From Adiantum capillus-veneris (lineage: Eukaryota > Streptophyta > Polypodiopsida > Polypodiales > Pteridaceae), in contig CM043950.1 in assembly GCA_014529385.2 (NCBI GenBank), positions 76,830,435 through 76,894,434 on the forward strand: a DNA stretch of 64,000 bases, in the 5' to 3' direction. The notes below the pieces were generated by a model. It saw nothing but the letters and a program-made list of their open reading frames with translations, had not been told where the DNA came from and did not search any database. Positions within the stretch are counted from its first letter, which is position 1, and each line of letters starts with the position of its first letter. Both the position numbers and the translations under genes were made by a program. Positions 11,179 through 21,900 of the stretch are shown here, piece by piece.

Positions 11179-12042
11179 CTACTCCTCATGGCGCAAACAG
11201 CAAGCAAGCTGCATATCCTTGGGCATAATGGTTACACGCTTTGCATGGATGGCACAGAGGTTAGAATCCTTGAATATGCCAGTTAAATATTGCTCTGCTA
11301 CCTGTTGGACTGCCTCTATGGCCACTGCGCCCATCTGAAACTGAGTGTTGTACAATTGCAAACCCTCCCTGCATAGCCTTGCAAAAGGGGCCCTCCGAAT
11401 CAAGAGCTCGGTGCTCTTTTGATAGTGTCAAATCTCCGCAAAAGCACGGCTGCGCTTTCGTACCTTCCGAGGTCGACGTGGAGGTGCATTTTTGGCACGA
11501 GTCAGGGCATCTTGCTTCCTCTTCTTATAGACAATGCTCTTTCTCTTTTTTTTCTGCACAGGCACTTCCAACACCTCATAATCTGATTCCACCCACTCTC
11601 CATCTGATTCGTGCTCTTCACTATCGACCGGATGTGATGGTGTAGGTCCACTCCCTTTAGGAAGTGTCTTACCCCCAATAGACATGTGAGCCTGATAAGT
11701 TTGTATTTGGACGCCAACCCATGGGGCATCTTCATCCGTTTGTGTCTCTTCGGAGCCTTCTGACGGCTGCTTTTGGCTGTTTGTTTCTTTTCCCTGGTCG
11801 CTCTCATCCTCCCTGTTGCCATCCTCCCTGTTGGAGTCCGATGAATAGACAACAAGACGATGCTTCCGTCTCTCTTTTGCTGCTGTAGAGGACTGGCCAT
11901 GCTGATTTGAAGCTCCAGCTTCTTCTGTGTGGACTTCACCTTGAGCTTGTGAAGTTCCAGCTTCTGTTGGTGTACCTTTGAGTCGTTGGCCATCCGGCCC
12001 CTCTGGATATGCAATCCTAGCCATTTTTTTTGTTCGTGCCAT
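11179..12042 (-). pseudogene. Histone H3-like protein with long N-terminal tail, transposon-encoded
   Basis: The ATG at 12,042 gives MARTKKMAR, echoing the H3 N-terminus. An upstream in-frame ATG lies at 12,084. A tail of about 190 residues follows that is unlike H3: Glu/Ser/Gln-rich in the middle (DESDQGKETNSQKQPSEG) and basic at its end (KKKRKSIVYKKRKQD, RRPRKVRKRSR). The C-terminal 82 residues are an H3 fold: [10 protein letters not shown] for the N-helix, PFARLCRE, then [25 protein letters not shown] and a final helix. By eye about 49 of 81 fold positions equal plant H3. Loop 1 has canonical H3 length, unlike CENH3. A TGA at 11,428-11,430 sits where H3 has Arg in REIRKY, and the last helix has CC where H3 has RR; both fit C-to-T change. 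The full frame is about 287 codons against 136 in H3. It lies 141 bp downstream of the transposase on the same strand. The role is unknown; a chromatin-targeting or silencing-evasion function is speculation. Confidence 0.85.
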
Positions 12043-12183
12043 GGTTGCACCTAGTAGGGAAGATGACAAAATGAGCCCCTTCAACCTTTTAATAGGGTTT
12101 TTTGAGATTTGGGCCCTTTCACACTATGCGGCCAATTGAGTGAAACTCAAATAAAGCAATTGAATTGAACAACTAAACCAGGA

Positions 12184-15147
12184 TCATGCGGACGGCTGAC
12201 GCGACGCCCAAACGCTGCCTTTTCGATATTTAGTTGCACGCCAAGCTTCGTGGCAGAGGGACGCTCGCGTGCGTTTCCACTTCTCGGATGCTGCAGTACG
12301 GGAAGCGTTGCGTAACTGCTTTGCTAACATCGATTCTCTTGCTTTCTCAATGGTACGAGTTCTCCCAAAGGTGTGCCTAAAAAACCAATTAAACATCTCT
12401 TGGAGGTAGTTGGAGTCTGAACTACCACCACCATGCCGAGTATTCTTGAAGTAGACTCCTTTTGCTCGATAGTGGGACTTCTCCATGCCTTTTGTACTCC
12501 ATATATCAAGCGAACCATAGTGGTTCATGAAGTATGCACCATGCGCATAGAGAATGTGCTAAAACAACCAAAAAGGAGATAAGCGAATAGAAAAGTGACA
12601 TTTTCAAACATTGCATATGTATTAAGTCCGTTAAAACAAACCATGTAGTGTGTAATCTTGCCTTCAGACCATCCGTCCTTAGCGGCCTTTGTGAATTCAT
12701 AAAGCACCTTCTTGAACTCCTCTCGCTGCTCAACAGTGGTGCTTGAAAGATTCATCAATTGCACAACCTTTTGAAAGGATGACCATACTAGCTTGCGTTG
12801 GTTAGCAACCTCCACATTGGGATCTTTTTCCGTCGTGCATGAACACAAATCTTTCCACAACTCCCACCACTTCTCACTTGCTAGATCGACACTTGCCTTG
12901 GATACCTGCATTGGAGACTTTGACATCTTCTTGAAAAATCGACGTGCTTTGGCTCCATTCATGGAAACCTTCTGTGCCACCTCATATGTCTTCTCCCTAC
13001 AAGTCTCTTCTACAATGTTCACCCTTGATCGGTGACATCCAATCTCATTAAGGAGCGTCTCCACCCCCTGCAAGGAGTCTTTTGACCGTTGAAGGGGCTT
13101 CATTGTGAAAACATAATCAATGTGATGCTTTAAGATCCTATCAAATATTCGCATAAACGCATGCAATGTGCAAAAGTGAACATTGTTGAGGGAGAAGGGA
13201 ATTATGGGGTTCCACCCAGGATCTTTGCTATCCCTATTGGGCACCTGCAGCATATCACATGAAACCAAACTTTGCCACTCCCTTTTTATATGGTCATCAT
13301 TATCATCGTCCTGACCTTCCACTTGAGTTGCTCGACTTGTCTTGTGCCCTTTCGTACAGAATGGACAGGGAAGTAAAGAATTTGCACCTTGTTTGCATCC
13401 AAGCATGCACTTTATGGTCTTTAGATCACCACCTAAATTCCATTCAACATCAAACTCCCCACGTCCTGGAACCATGAGCTTCTCACCGTTTATTTGAGCT
13501 TTAATGACCTCTGTGACCCATGGGATTCTACTGAAAATCCATGCAAGGACTTCATGTGTCTCTTTCGGAACTTTAATTGCACCAAGACACCATATATCCT
13601 TCTCTGATTGCACACTAAAAGAGGGCTTTGTCGCTTCACTCGAACTACAAGATTTATTGGCATAAGCTAGGGCTTTGTCGCTTCACTCGAACTGCAAGAT
13701 TTCTTGGCATAAGCTAGGGCTTTGTCGCTTCACTCGAACTGCAAGATTTCTTGGCATAAGCTAGGGCTTCATTCATAAGCGTGATGCTCATTCTCTCCAA
13801 CTTTCTCCCTTTAACAATTACACACTCATCCAACTTCAGCACGAACACAAGCTTGCCTTCAAGAATTTCTAACAACATAAAGCCTCAGAATGCATGTTAT
13901 GACACATCATAGAGCATGTAGGAAACTCTAAACTAACCTGCATCACTCAAATTGTAGAAAACAGCCATGGACTGCTGCAATCGTATCAAGTCCACAAAGA
14001 TATTGTTGAATTTGGTGTAAACAAACCCTTCGGTCCGCAACACACTGTTAGAAACAACACCGCTTCCCTTCCCGCGGCCCTTCCTTCCTTGTGATTTGCT
14101 ACGGAGTGGCTGAAGAGGCATCGTGTCTTCAATATACAAGTAGTCCCCTAATCAGTGAACATCATCTTCATTTAACACCTTCTTGGCAATCTTCACTCTG
14201 TGAGGAAGTGGGAATAGGTTTTCCGTGACTCCTCGACTTCTTAATGCATCTTTTAACACTTGATGTATTGCTTGATAGCCCTTGGTACTAATCCCAACAG
14301 CATCGCAAATATCCTGAACATCTAGATCAGTGACAATATTAGAAAAATCTCTAAGAACTCTCTTAGTGATTGCGTCTTTCAAGTGTTTTGCCTCTGGAGC
14401 ATCAAGCATCCCAATAAAATCCTCTTTGTTGAAACAAGAACGAAGTATAGTAGCCCTAGCTGACGCATTCTTGCCGCCGCACGTTTCTTGGACGAAGTTC
14501 CTATTGCCCAAAACAACAATGATGAGCCGTATTAAACTTAAACAACATGAGGGATAGAACATGTTACCTCATAGCTGTCACCCTTCGTTTTCTTGCACCT
14601 CCACGTGGTGCAAGAGTCTAAATTTCGGACAACTCTCGTTTCCTCACCCTACCTCCCATGGCAGTACTCTTCATGTGTGAAAGAGTATCCTCAAGATTTT
14701 TAATTACATTTTCCTTGGTTGTGATGGTGCTATTTGCCTCCTCAAGCGCACTAGTAGCTGTTTGCATCTGAGCTTGAAGATTGTGGAAACTCCCATTGAG
14801 CAAATGCCAATGACGCAAGTAGATTTCGGACCGCGCAATCTCGTGTTTGTTGAGTCTCTTGCAGTAGCCCAATAAACCTTGCTCTCCATTTCCAACGTAT
14901 TGCAACAGTGATGGAATGTTTGTAAAAGACGGATGAACATTGAGAGAAGGATCCTTTGGATACAAGCATCCGTCTGTCCAAAGATCCACATTCTTCTCCC
15001 CTTGAGCGCGGCGTTCGTTGGCTGAAGGTAATGTACCCAAGCATGTTTTCTTTGTCGGAACATACTCTTGAGGTAGGCGTAGGAAAAGCCCTGGAGACCT
15101 ACCGCGTGAAGAGCTTGATGGGACATTGTCATGTCGTCAAGAGACAT
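12184..15147 (-). pseudogene. DDE transposase with RAG1/Transib-like core
   Basis: This appears to cut and paste the element. Four exons are inferred: 15,147-14,568, 14,510-13,938, 13,868-12,642 and 12,558-12,184, with GT-AG introns of 57, 69 and 83 bp. Exon 1 has a helical Gln/Thr-rich segment and a possible frame change near 15,045. Core signatures in order are VLKLDECVI (candidate Asp 1, codon at 13,830), NLGGDLKTIK (candidate Asp 2 at 13,427), CPFC 20 residues later, SMNGAKARRF, then exon 4 with HILYAH and, 25 residues after its first His, Glu in STKGMEKSH (12,483). In mouse RAG1 the zinc residues C727/C730/H937/H942 and catalytic E962 have the same order, with identical spacing from H937 to E962. 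A TAG at 14,618, a TGA at 14,152 and a 47-bp triplication break it. Other DDE superfamilies with CxxC...HxxxxH sites remain possible. Confidence 0.8.
13623..13763. repeat. 47-bp tandem triplication inside the transposase exon
   Basis: GGGCTTTGTCGCTTCACTCG starts at 13,623, 13,670 and 13,717. Period 47 is not a multiple of three, so the two extra copies (94 bp) shift the frame between the first and second candidate catalytic Asp codons. The first and later units differ at two bases. Confidence 0.92.
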
Positions 15148-15762
15148 TGTAGGATGGAGAGATGGAGCTTGAAGGATGGAGAGATAGAGCTTGTAGGATG
15201 GAGAGATAGAGCTTGAAGGATGGAGAGATGGGTGCGTAGGTGCAGCAGCAGATGCAGGTGCAAGGGGGATGGGTGTAGGAGAGGAGCTTAGATTAGGAGA
15301 GATAGTTTTCAATTTTGGGGGGAATTTTTAAAAAGTTTGGAGGGAGTCAAAAAATGTTGAATTTTGAGTAATTTAACTTAAAAAATATTTTTTTATTATG
15401 TGTATATGTTGGGGGTACTTTTTAGGGGGGAATAGAGTTTTTTTGAAAGTTTTTGAGAAAAGTCATTTTTTTGACCTCTTTGACCCACGGATTTGCTTAG
15501 GTGTCATGGGAGAGTTAAGAGGCCACTTACAAGTTGGCCAAAAAGGTAGAGAGAGAAGACCCCCTACCCCCCTACTTTTCAAATGGTTTACCCCCCCCCT
15601 TCCCTACTTTTTAAATGGTTACCACCCCCCCCCCCCCCCCCCCCCCCTCCCCCCCTACCTTTTTAGGGGTCAAAGGTGGAGGAGACCCTACCAAAATAGC
15701 CCCATTCAAAGCCTTCGTCCCCCTTAATCTTGGTAGGCTTCCTTTAAATTAGGGATTCTTAT
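15148..15762 (-). promoter_or_regulatory. Leader and promoter side of the minus-strand gene set
   Basis: The stretch lies between the transposase start and the right TIR. At 15,150-15,230 a short unit around GGATGGAGAGATAGAGCTTG repeats about every 26 bp. Farther out are A/T-rich and G-rich runs and a long C tract (about 15,624-15,647). It mirrors the CT-rich leader at the left end. No TATA box is certain. Confidence 0.4.
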
Positions 15763-15795
15763 AAGGCCCATGGAGAGTCCATTTTTTTACTAATG
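15763..15795 (-). repeat. Right TIR (33 bp)
   Basis: Read on the minus strand it starts CATTAGTAAAAAAATGGACT and ends ATGGGCCTT, matching the left TIR at about 30 of 33 positions. Confidence 0.8.
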
Positions 15796-15872
15796 AAGAG
15801 AAAAATGATTTGCTTGGCATTGCCTCAGCCGATATGTATGCCAAATGTGGTGCCCTTCATAACCTAAGGGCT
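15796..15872 (+). pseudogene. PPR gene remnant, right of the transposon
   Basis: The plus strand reads EEKNDLLGIASADMYAKCG then ALHN, the classic segment of plant PPR proteins (NALVDMYAKCGAL). It continues in sense and order from the TSILKV piece at 6,085, so both are halves of one interrupted PPR sequence. A stop follows soon after. Confidence 0.65.
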
Positions 15873-17590
<1,718 letters not shown>

Positions 17591-18187
17591 CTATTCTTGA
17601 GCCAAACTTTCCCAGCTATGATAAAGAGGTAAATTGGTCCTTAACACAAATAGCTCCCCAATCATGCTTTCAGCTGCTTGATGTGCCTCTCCATTTAGAG
17701 CACGTTCAATATGTCTGATGCTGCATGCTTCAAACTTTTTTAATAGGCCTTTAATTCTGAAACACATTTCCTTCAATGAGGTGTTCTTGCTCTTCCACAC
17801 ACCCAACACTTGCTTCACAACTAGCAAGGCATCACCCTTTATGCTCAACCTTCTAATCCCATGCTTCAAACAAATGTGTGATCCGGCTTCCAAAGTAGCA
17901 TATTCAATCTCATTGTTACTATGAGCATCCAATTTGAACCCTCTCTTGCATACTAGCTTCCCCTCTTGATCATAAAGTGCTATACCCCTTGAAGCCGCAT
18001 CATGGATCTTTCTGTATGAGCTATCAAAGAACAACACATGTGCATTGTTGATATGCGGAACTTCTTCAACTACCCTTTTCACCACCTCTTCCTTAACAAG
18101 AAGGGGATTCTCCTTGTAAGTCAACAAATCAGCTAGGGTAGCTCTTGTACTATCTTCCACTAAAAACGAGAACTCAAACTCTTGCAA
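17591..18187 (-). pseudogene. Gypsy element A: second RNase H domain
   Basis: The frame reads NAHVLFFDSSYRKIHDAAS, then SNNEIEYATLEAG and SIKGDALLVVKQVLGVW. This is the plant/archaeal-type RNase H found as a second domain in Tat-like gypsy elements. The same region of gypsy C at about 22.5 kb has LYFDGAFK and NNEAEYASL. In A the Asp/Glu motif is partly changed. The integrase that should follow is absent, so A is truncated near 17,590. Confidence 0.82.
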
Positions 18188-18300
18188 CTAAAATACCCTT
18201 TCTTGACCACATTTGACATGTTAGTGACATTAATTATCTGTGGCAAAAAGGTGTAACTCATTAAGAAAACAAATGGTTGTGGTAGCAAGTAATGACGAAA

Positions 18301-19117
18301 TCATCGACATGCAAATATTACACTAGCCATCACTAGCTCTACTTCCAAGAATTTTCTTTGTGATACCAACTTCACTTGGCTTGCACAATACACTGGCCTC
18401 ATATAATGGCTGCCCTTCCCCTTTTGCAATAGCATGGCTCCAATGGAATCATCCCCTACTGATGGATTTACATAAAACACTTGCTCCCAATCGGGAGCCT
18501 GCATGGCTGATAGCCCCCCTAACACCTCTTTCCCCTCTTGAAACACTTCTTCACACTTGTCATCCCATTGCAATGGATCATGCTTTGCCACTTGTTGTAA
18601 TGGATAAAGGAGCTATGAAGACAATGGAATAAACTGCGCCATGTACTTCACTTGTGTATAAAGGTTGCCAATTGCTTTGTACTCTTAGGTGATGGAAGAA
18701 TAATAATAGACTTAACCTTTTTGGATTAGCCTCAATGCCATTTTCAGACACCATATGGACCAATAACTTCACCCTTGGCTGTGCTAGATGACATTTATTT
18801 GGATTTAGTTGTCCTCCACATTCATCATATCAAGCCAATACCATCTGTAGCTTCTCATGGTGTTCAACCCTGCTGTTGTAGACACAAAATTCATCCATAA
18901 AATCTTTAACACAATTACCAATGAATGGTGCCAATACCCAATTTTCTCTCTCTTGATAGAAGGATTGTCCATTTGTTAACCCAAATGGCAATATTGTGTA
19001 GCAATAACAACCCCATGGCGTAATGAAAGTTGTATTTTTTTGTTCTTTCATAGATATCTTCAATTGAAAATATCCTGAAAAACCATCACACACATTGTCC
19101 CTCTCATAACCTGCCAA
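18301..19117 (-). pseudogene. Gypsy element A: decayed reverse transcriptase and first RNase H
   Basis: Pieces in different frames read CDGFSGYFQLKISM, FITPWGCYCYTILPFGLTNG, MDEFCVYNS (the YxDD region, here MDEF), then GDDSIGAMLLQKGKGSHYM and RPVYCASQV of the gypsy RT-linked RNase H. The order and spacing match the better-preserved gypsy C. Several frameshifts and stops show it is dead. Confidence 0.82.
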
Positions 19118-19516
19118 ACCAAATCCAAGATCTGATTGATGAATGGAAGAGGGTATGGGTTCTTCTTAGTGTCTACATTTAAACTCTACACAAGTCCTCC
19201 ACTTTCCATCCTTCTTTGGGCTGACTACTACTGGACTCGCCCATTATGTGGTCTCAACTAGAACTATGGACCCTGGCTTTAATAACTTGTCCATCTCTTC
19301 CTGCAAGGCTTCCATCTACTCTTGACCCATCCTTCTTAGCCTTTACTGCACTGGCTTATCACCTTCTTTTAGCTCCATATGCATCTCTTCTCCTTTGAAC
19401 CCTCTAATCTCTTCATATGAGGTAATGAACAAATCAGCAAAACTAGCCAATATGTGCAAATATATCTATTTCTGCATAGTTGAGAGGTCTCCACTGATCA
19501 TTTGTGTCATCAATTC

Positions 19517-19837
19517 CTACTTCTTTGACAATTCTGACTTGGTTTGTATTATCCCTTCAATCACTTCATAAGGCCCTTCACTTTCATCTTCAATCTCATT
19601 TGCAAATGCAACTAAACCAAACTCATGGATTTCTTTGTCCATCAAAAGAAATACAACATCAATATCCTCCTCACTACCGCTAGTACTATCACTATCCTCA
19701 TCAGACACTCTTGAATCGCCTTCATCACTAGACTCATCCTCATCTTCATAAAGTTCCTCCAAACCCCACTAGCATCACATGAAAATCAACCACCACCTTT
19801 GCATCAAAGGCCTCCAAGCTATTTACAACACCCAAAC
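19517..19837 (-). pseudogene. Gypsy element A: protease end and acidic linker
   Basis: A strongly acidic segment (EELYEDEDESSDEGDSRVSD) lies upstream of RT. Before it on the minus strand is VVNSLEAFDAKVVVDFHVM, like the region after the active site of a gypsy protease. The frame is cut at 19,837 by insertion of element B, and gag of A resumes at about 28.9-30.6 kb. Confidence 0.6.
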
Positions 19838-20035
19838 TGTTATGGAATTGATATTTTATTGTTTAATGCAGCTGACAGGTGGAAAAGGCTAAGGGTTATG
19901 TGAAAGGATCTCGAAAGGATATTATATTTTATAATTTATTATTCAAGTGCTCTTTTATGAGCTTTGGCCATTTATGATCGGCTGGCCAATTTGTAATCAC
20001 TTTGACCATTCAAGAAATCTATAAATGAAATACGT
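19838..20035 (+). repeat. Element B 5' LTR, first part
   Basis: It matches the first 198 bp of the intact 3' LTR at 28,410. It ends in ACGT (20,032-20,035), the left target-site copy of gypsy C. Confidence 0.9.
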
Positions 20036-21057
20036 TGTGAAGGATTGGGGGGCTGGCCTCTACAACACCTCAAACCAACACCAAGAAAAGAGGATGAAGA
20101 GTATAGCTCTCTCGAGATAATATGGGCTGATCTTCTCTCACTAATTTTCTCAATTTCACACACACTCAACCTCGACTAGCCTCGACTAGCTCCGACTAGC
20201 TTCCCTCTACACCGCTACAACTCCCACTACACTCCATTGCACTCAAAGACACCAAGGAAGCAATAAAATCAAGGAAAAAAGTGAGAAAAAAACCATGGAA
20301 ATCTCTTCACTTTTGACCATAACTCAAAGAGCTTCACTTCTTTTCAAACGCCCTTCCATGTGCTAGTAGGGCTTCCATAGGCGCTCCCATATATACACAT
20401 AGCTAAACCCACTCAAATCAAGCTTAATTTGAAAATACACAAAGTTCAGCAAAAAACTAAAAAAATGTGATGGAAAACTTGGGGGAAACCTTGCCCTTTG
20501 ATATATGTACAAGCAAGGCATTGCAGCACATAGTTTACCCTCGACTAGTTGCACCACAAGGAGCTGCACACACCATAACCACCATACCTCAAAACAAGAT
20601 GAAGAGAGGTCAATATGCAGAGCTAAGCAACCACTTTCATCAGCCCATTGAGGAGAGACACACTCTCAACTCACCACATCGGGCCCTTGACTAGCAAGAC
20701 AGGCTTCTCTACTCCCAAACGCCTCTATCCCTCGCGACAATCAAGGCTTCTTGCTGCTAGATCTTCCTCTGTCAAATCCCCCACTCACTCACGACCTCAA
20801 GCTGATAAAAACTCAGTTTTGTTCATATTTTTCAAGTACTAAGTGACTCTTTCAAGTCTCAACACGTCTATGTACAAAAACAACAAAACTATGCACCCCG
20901 CACAACTGGCCCGCATGCGTAGAGACAGCTGGCACACACCGCCTTTGTACACTTTGTACAAGCATTATTTATTTACATATAAGGGACCCAAAAGCATTAA
21001 AAAACCCTTTCCAAATTCTTTGGGGTGGCTTGCATCATTCCGTAAAAACACGTCACA
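20036..21057 (-). repeat. Gypsy C 3' LTR (1,022 bp)
   Basis: On the minus strand it runs from TGTGACGTGTTTTTACGG to CCTTCACA. Its first 161 bp (20,897-21,057) match 23,906-24,066 closely. Inside, CTCGACTAGC repeats three times around 20,168-20,200. Reading frames here are not genes. Confidence 0.85.
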
Positions 21058-21072
21058 TATTGCCCCCCCAAC
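21058..21072 (-). promoter_or_regulatory. Gypsy C polypurine tract
   Basis: On the minus strand TTGGGGGGGCAATA lies immediately before the TGTGACG start of the 3' LTR. This is the expected place of the plus-strand primer for reverse transcription. Confidence 0.7.
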
Positions 21073-21117
21073 AATCATGGAACACTTTCAAGTGTTTCAT
21101 GTACATTTCTTGCTTCA

Positions 21118-21900
21118 TCACATGATTCTGGTCACATAAGGCCTGATTCGGATCCCATTGACTCTTTCCTTATGCATCTTTCCATCCAAGTCCTTGAGCT
21201 GATAGATTCCATTATCATACACCTTATGCACCACAAAAGGACCTTCCCACTTTGCCTTGAACTTTGTTTGAAAGGTATTGTCCAAAGCACTATTATACCT
21301 CATAACCAACATGCCTTCACATAGCCCTTTTTCCTTTATCTTTTCATTGAATACATCAGCCCTTCTTCTTCCCAAGTCTTCATAGTATCTAATGGCACTT
21401 TCTCTATCCAACAAGAGGCTATGCATAGATGCCAGTCTCTCTTTTACATGCTCCTCCTCAACCAAACTATGCTTCAAAATGAACTCCATTGAAGGAAGCA
21501 TCACATTAATCGGCATAACACACTCTTCTCCATATACCAAATGAAATGGAGTGAAGCCCGTGGATGATTTTTGAGTCACTTTACATGCCTACAATGCGCT
21601 CTCCAAATACATATCCCAATCTTTTGGATGTCCTTCCACAAGCTTGAACAATATCTTCTGTAAAACTCCATTGAATGCCTCCACCAACCCGTTCCATTGT
21701 GGATGATAAGGAGTAGCATACCTATGTTTGATCTCCAATTTCTCCACCAATTCAGTGATAAGATCATTCCTAAACTCTTTCCCTTGATCACTTACAAGCT
21801 CCAACGGCACTCCAAATCTACAACATATGCAATAAAAAATAAAGCTGCATACATCTTTGCTTGTAGCCCCTCTACTAGCCTTTGCTTATGGCCATCTTGT
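21118..21900 (-). pseudogene. Gypsy C: integrase core end and C-terminal domain
   Basis: The frames read LVSDQGKEFRNDLITELVEK (second catalytic Asp) and PQWNGLVEAFNGVLQK (catalytic Glu region). Then come SSTGFTPFHLVYGEECVMP and KAKWEGPFVVHKVYDNGIY, the GPY/F module. A stop or frame change near 21,580 and another near 21,811-21,885 break continuity with the upstream pol frame. Confidence 0.88.

Larger units (their letters stand above)
6086..15795. mobile_element. 9.7-kb TIR DNA transposon with RAG1-like transposase and H3-like gene
   Basis: The element is bounded by 33-bp TIRs matching at about 30 of 33 positions. Inside, two plus-strand reading frames (6,796-9,926) converge on two minus-strand genes, a DDE transposase (15,147-12,184) and a histone H3-like gene (12,042-11,179). 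A non-coding gap between them holds hairpins and a tandem repeat. Both ends have CT- or GA-rich leader-like sequence outside the first ORFs. PPR-gene remnants flank it on both sides, as expected for an insertion. I could not find a convincing target-site duplication, only AA next to each end. All coding parts carry premature stops, so this copy is not autonomous. Superfamily is uncertain: the transposase core looks RAG1/Transib-like, but the TIR starts CATTAGG rather than the CAC of Transib. Confidence 0.8.

Noticed and set aside
11179-12042. The H3-like gene as CENH3
   Set aside because: MARTK and a long tail occur in plant CENH3, but loop 1 has canonical length and the [10 protein letters not shown] and TIMPKD motifs are those of ordinary H3.
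6086-15795. A 5-bp (Transib/RAG) or 8-bp target-site duplication around the DNA transposon
   Set aside because: The flanks TTGCAA and AAGAGA share only AA. The MITE flanks also give no clear match. Not claimed.
20036-21057. Several small ORFs between the gypsy fragments
   Set aside because: They lie inside an LTR, overlap both strands and carry no motif.
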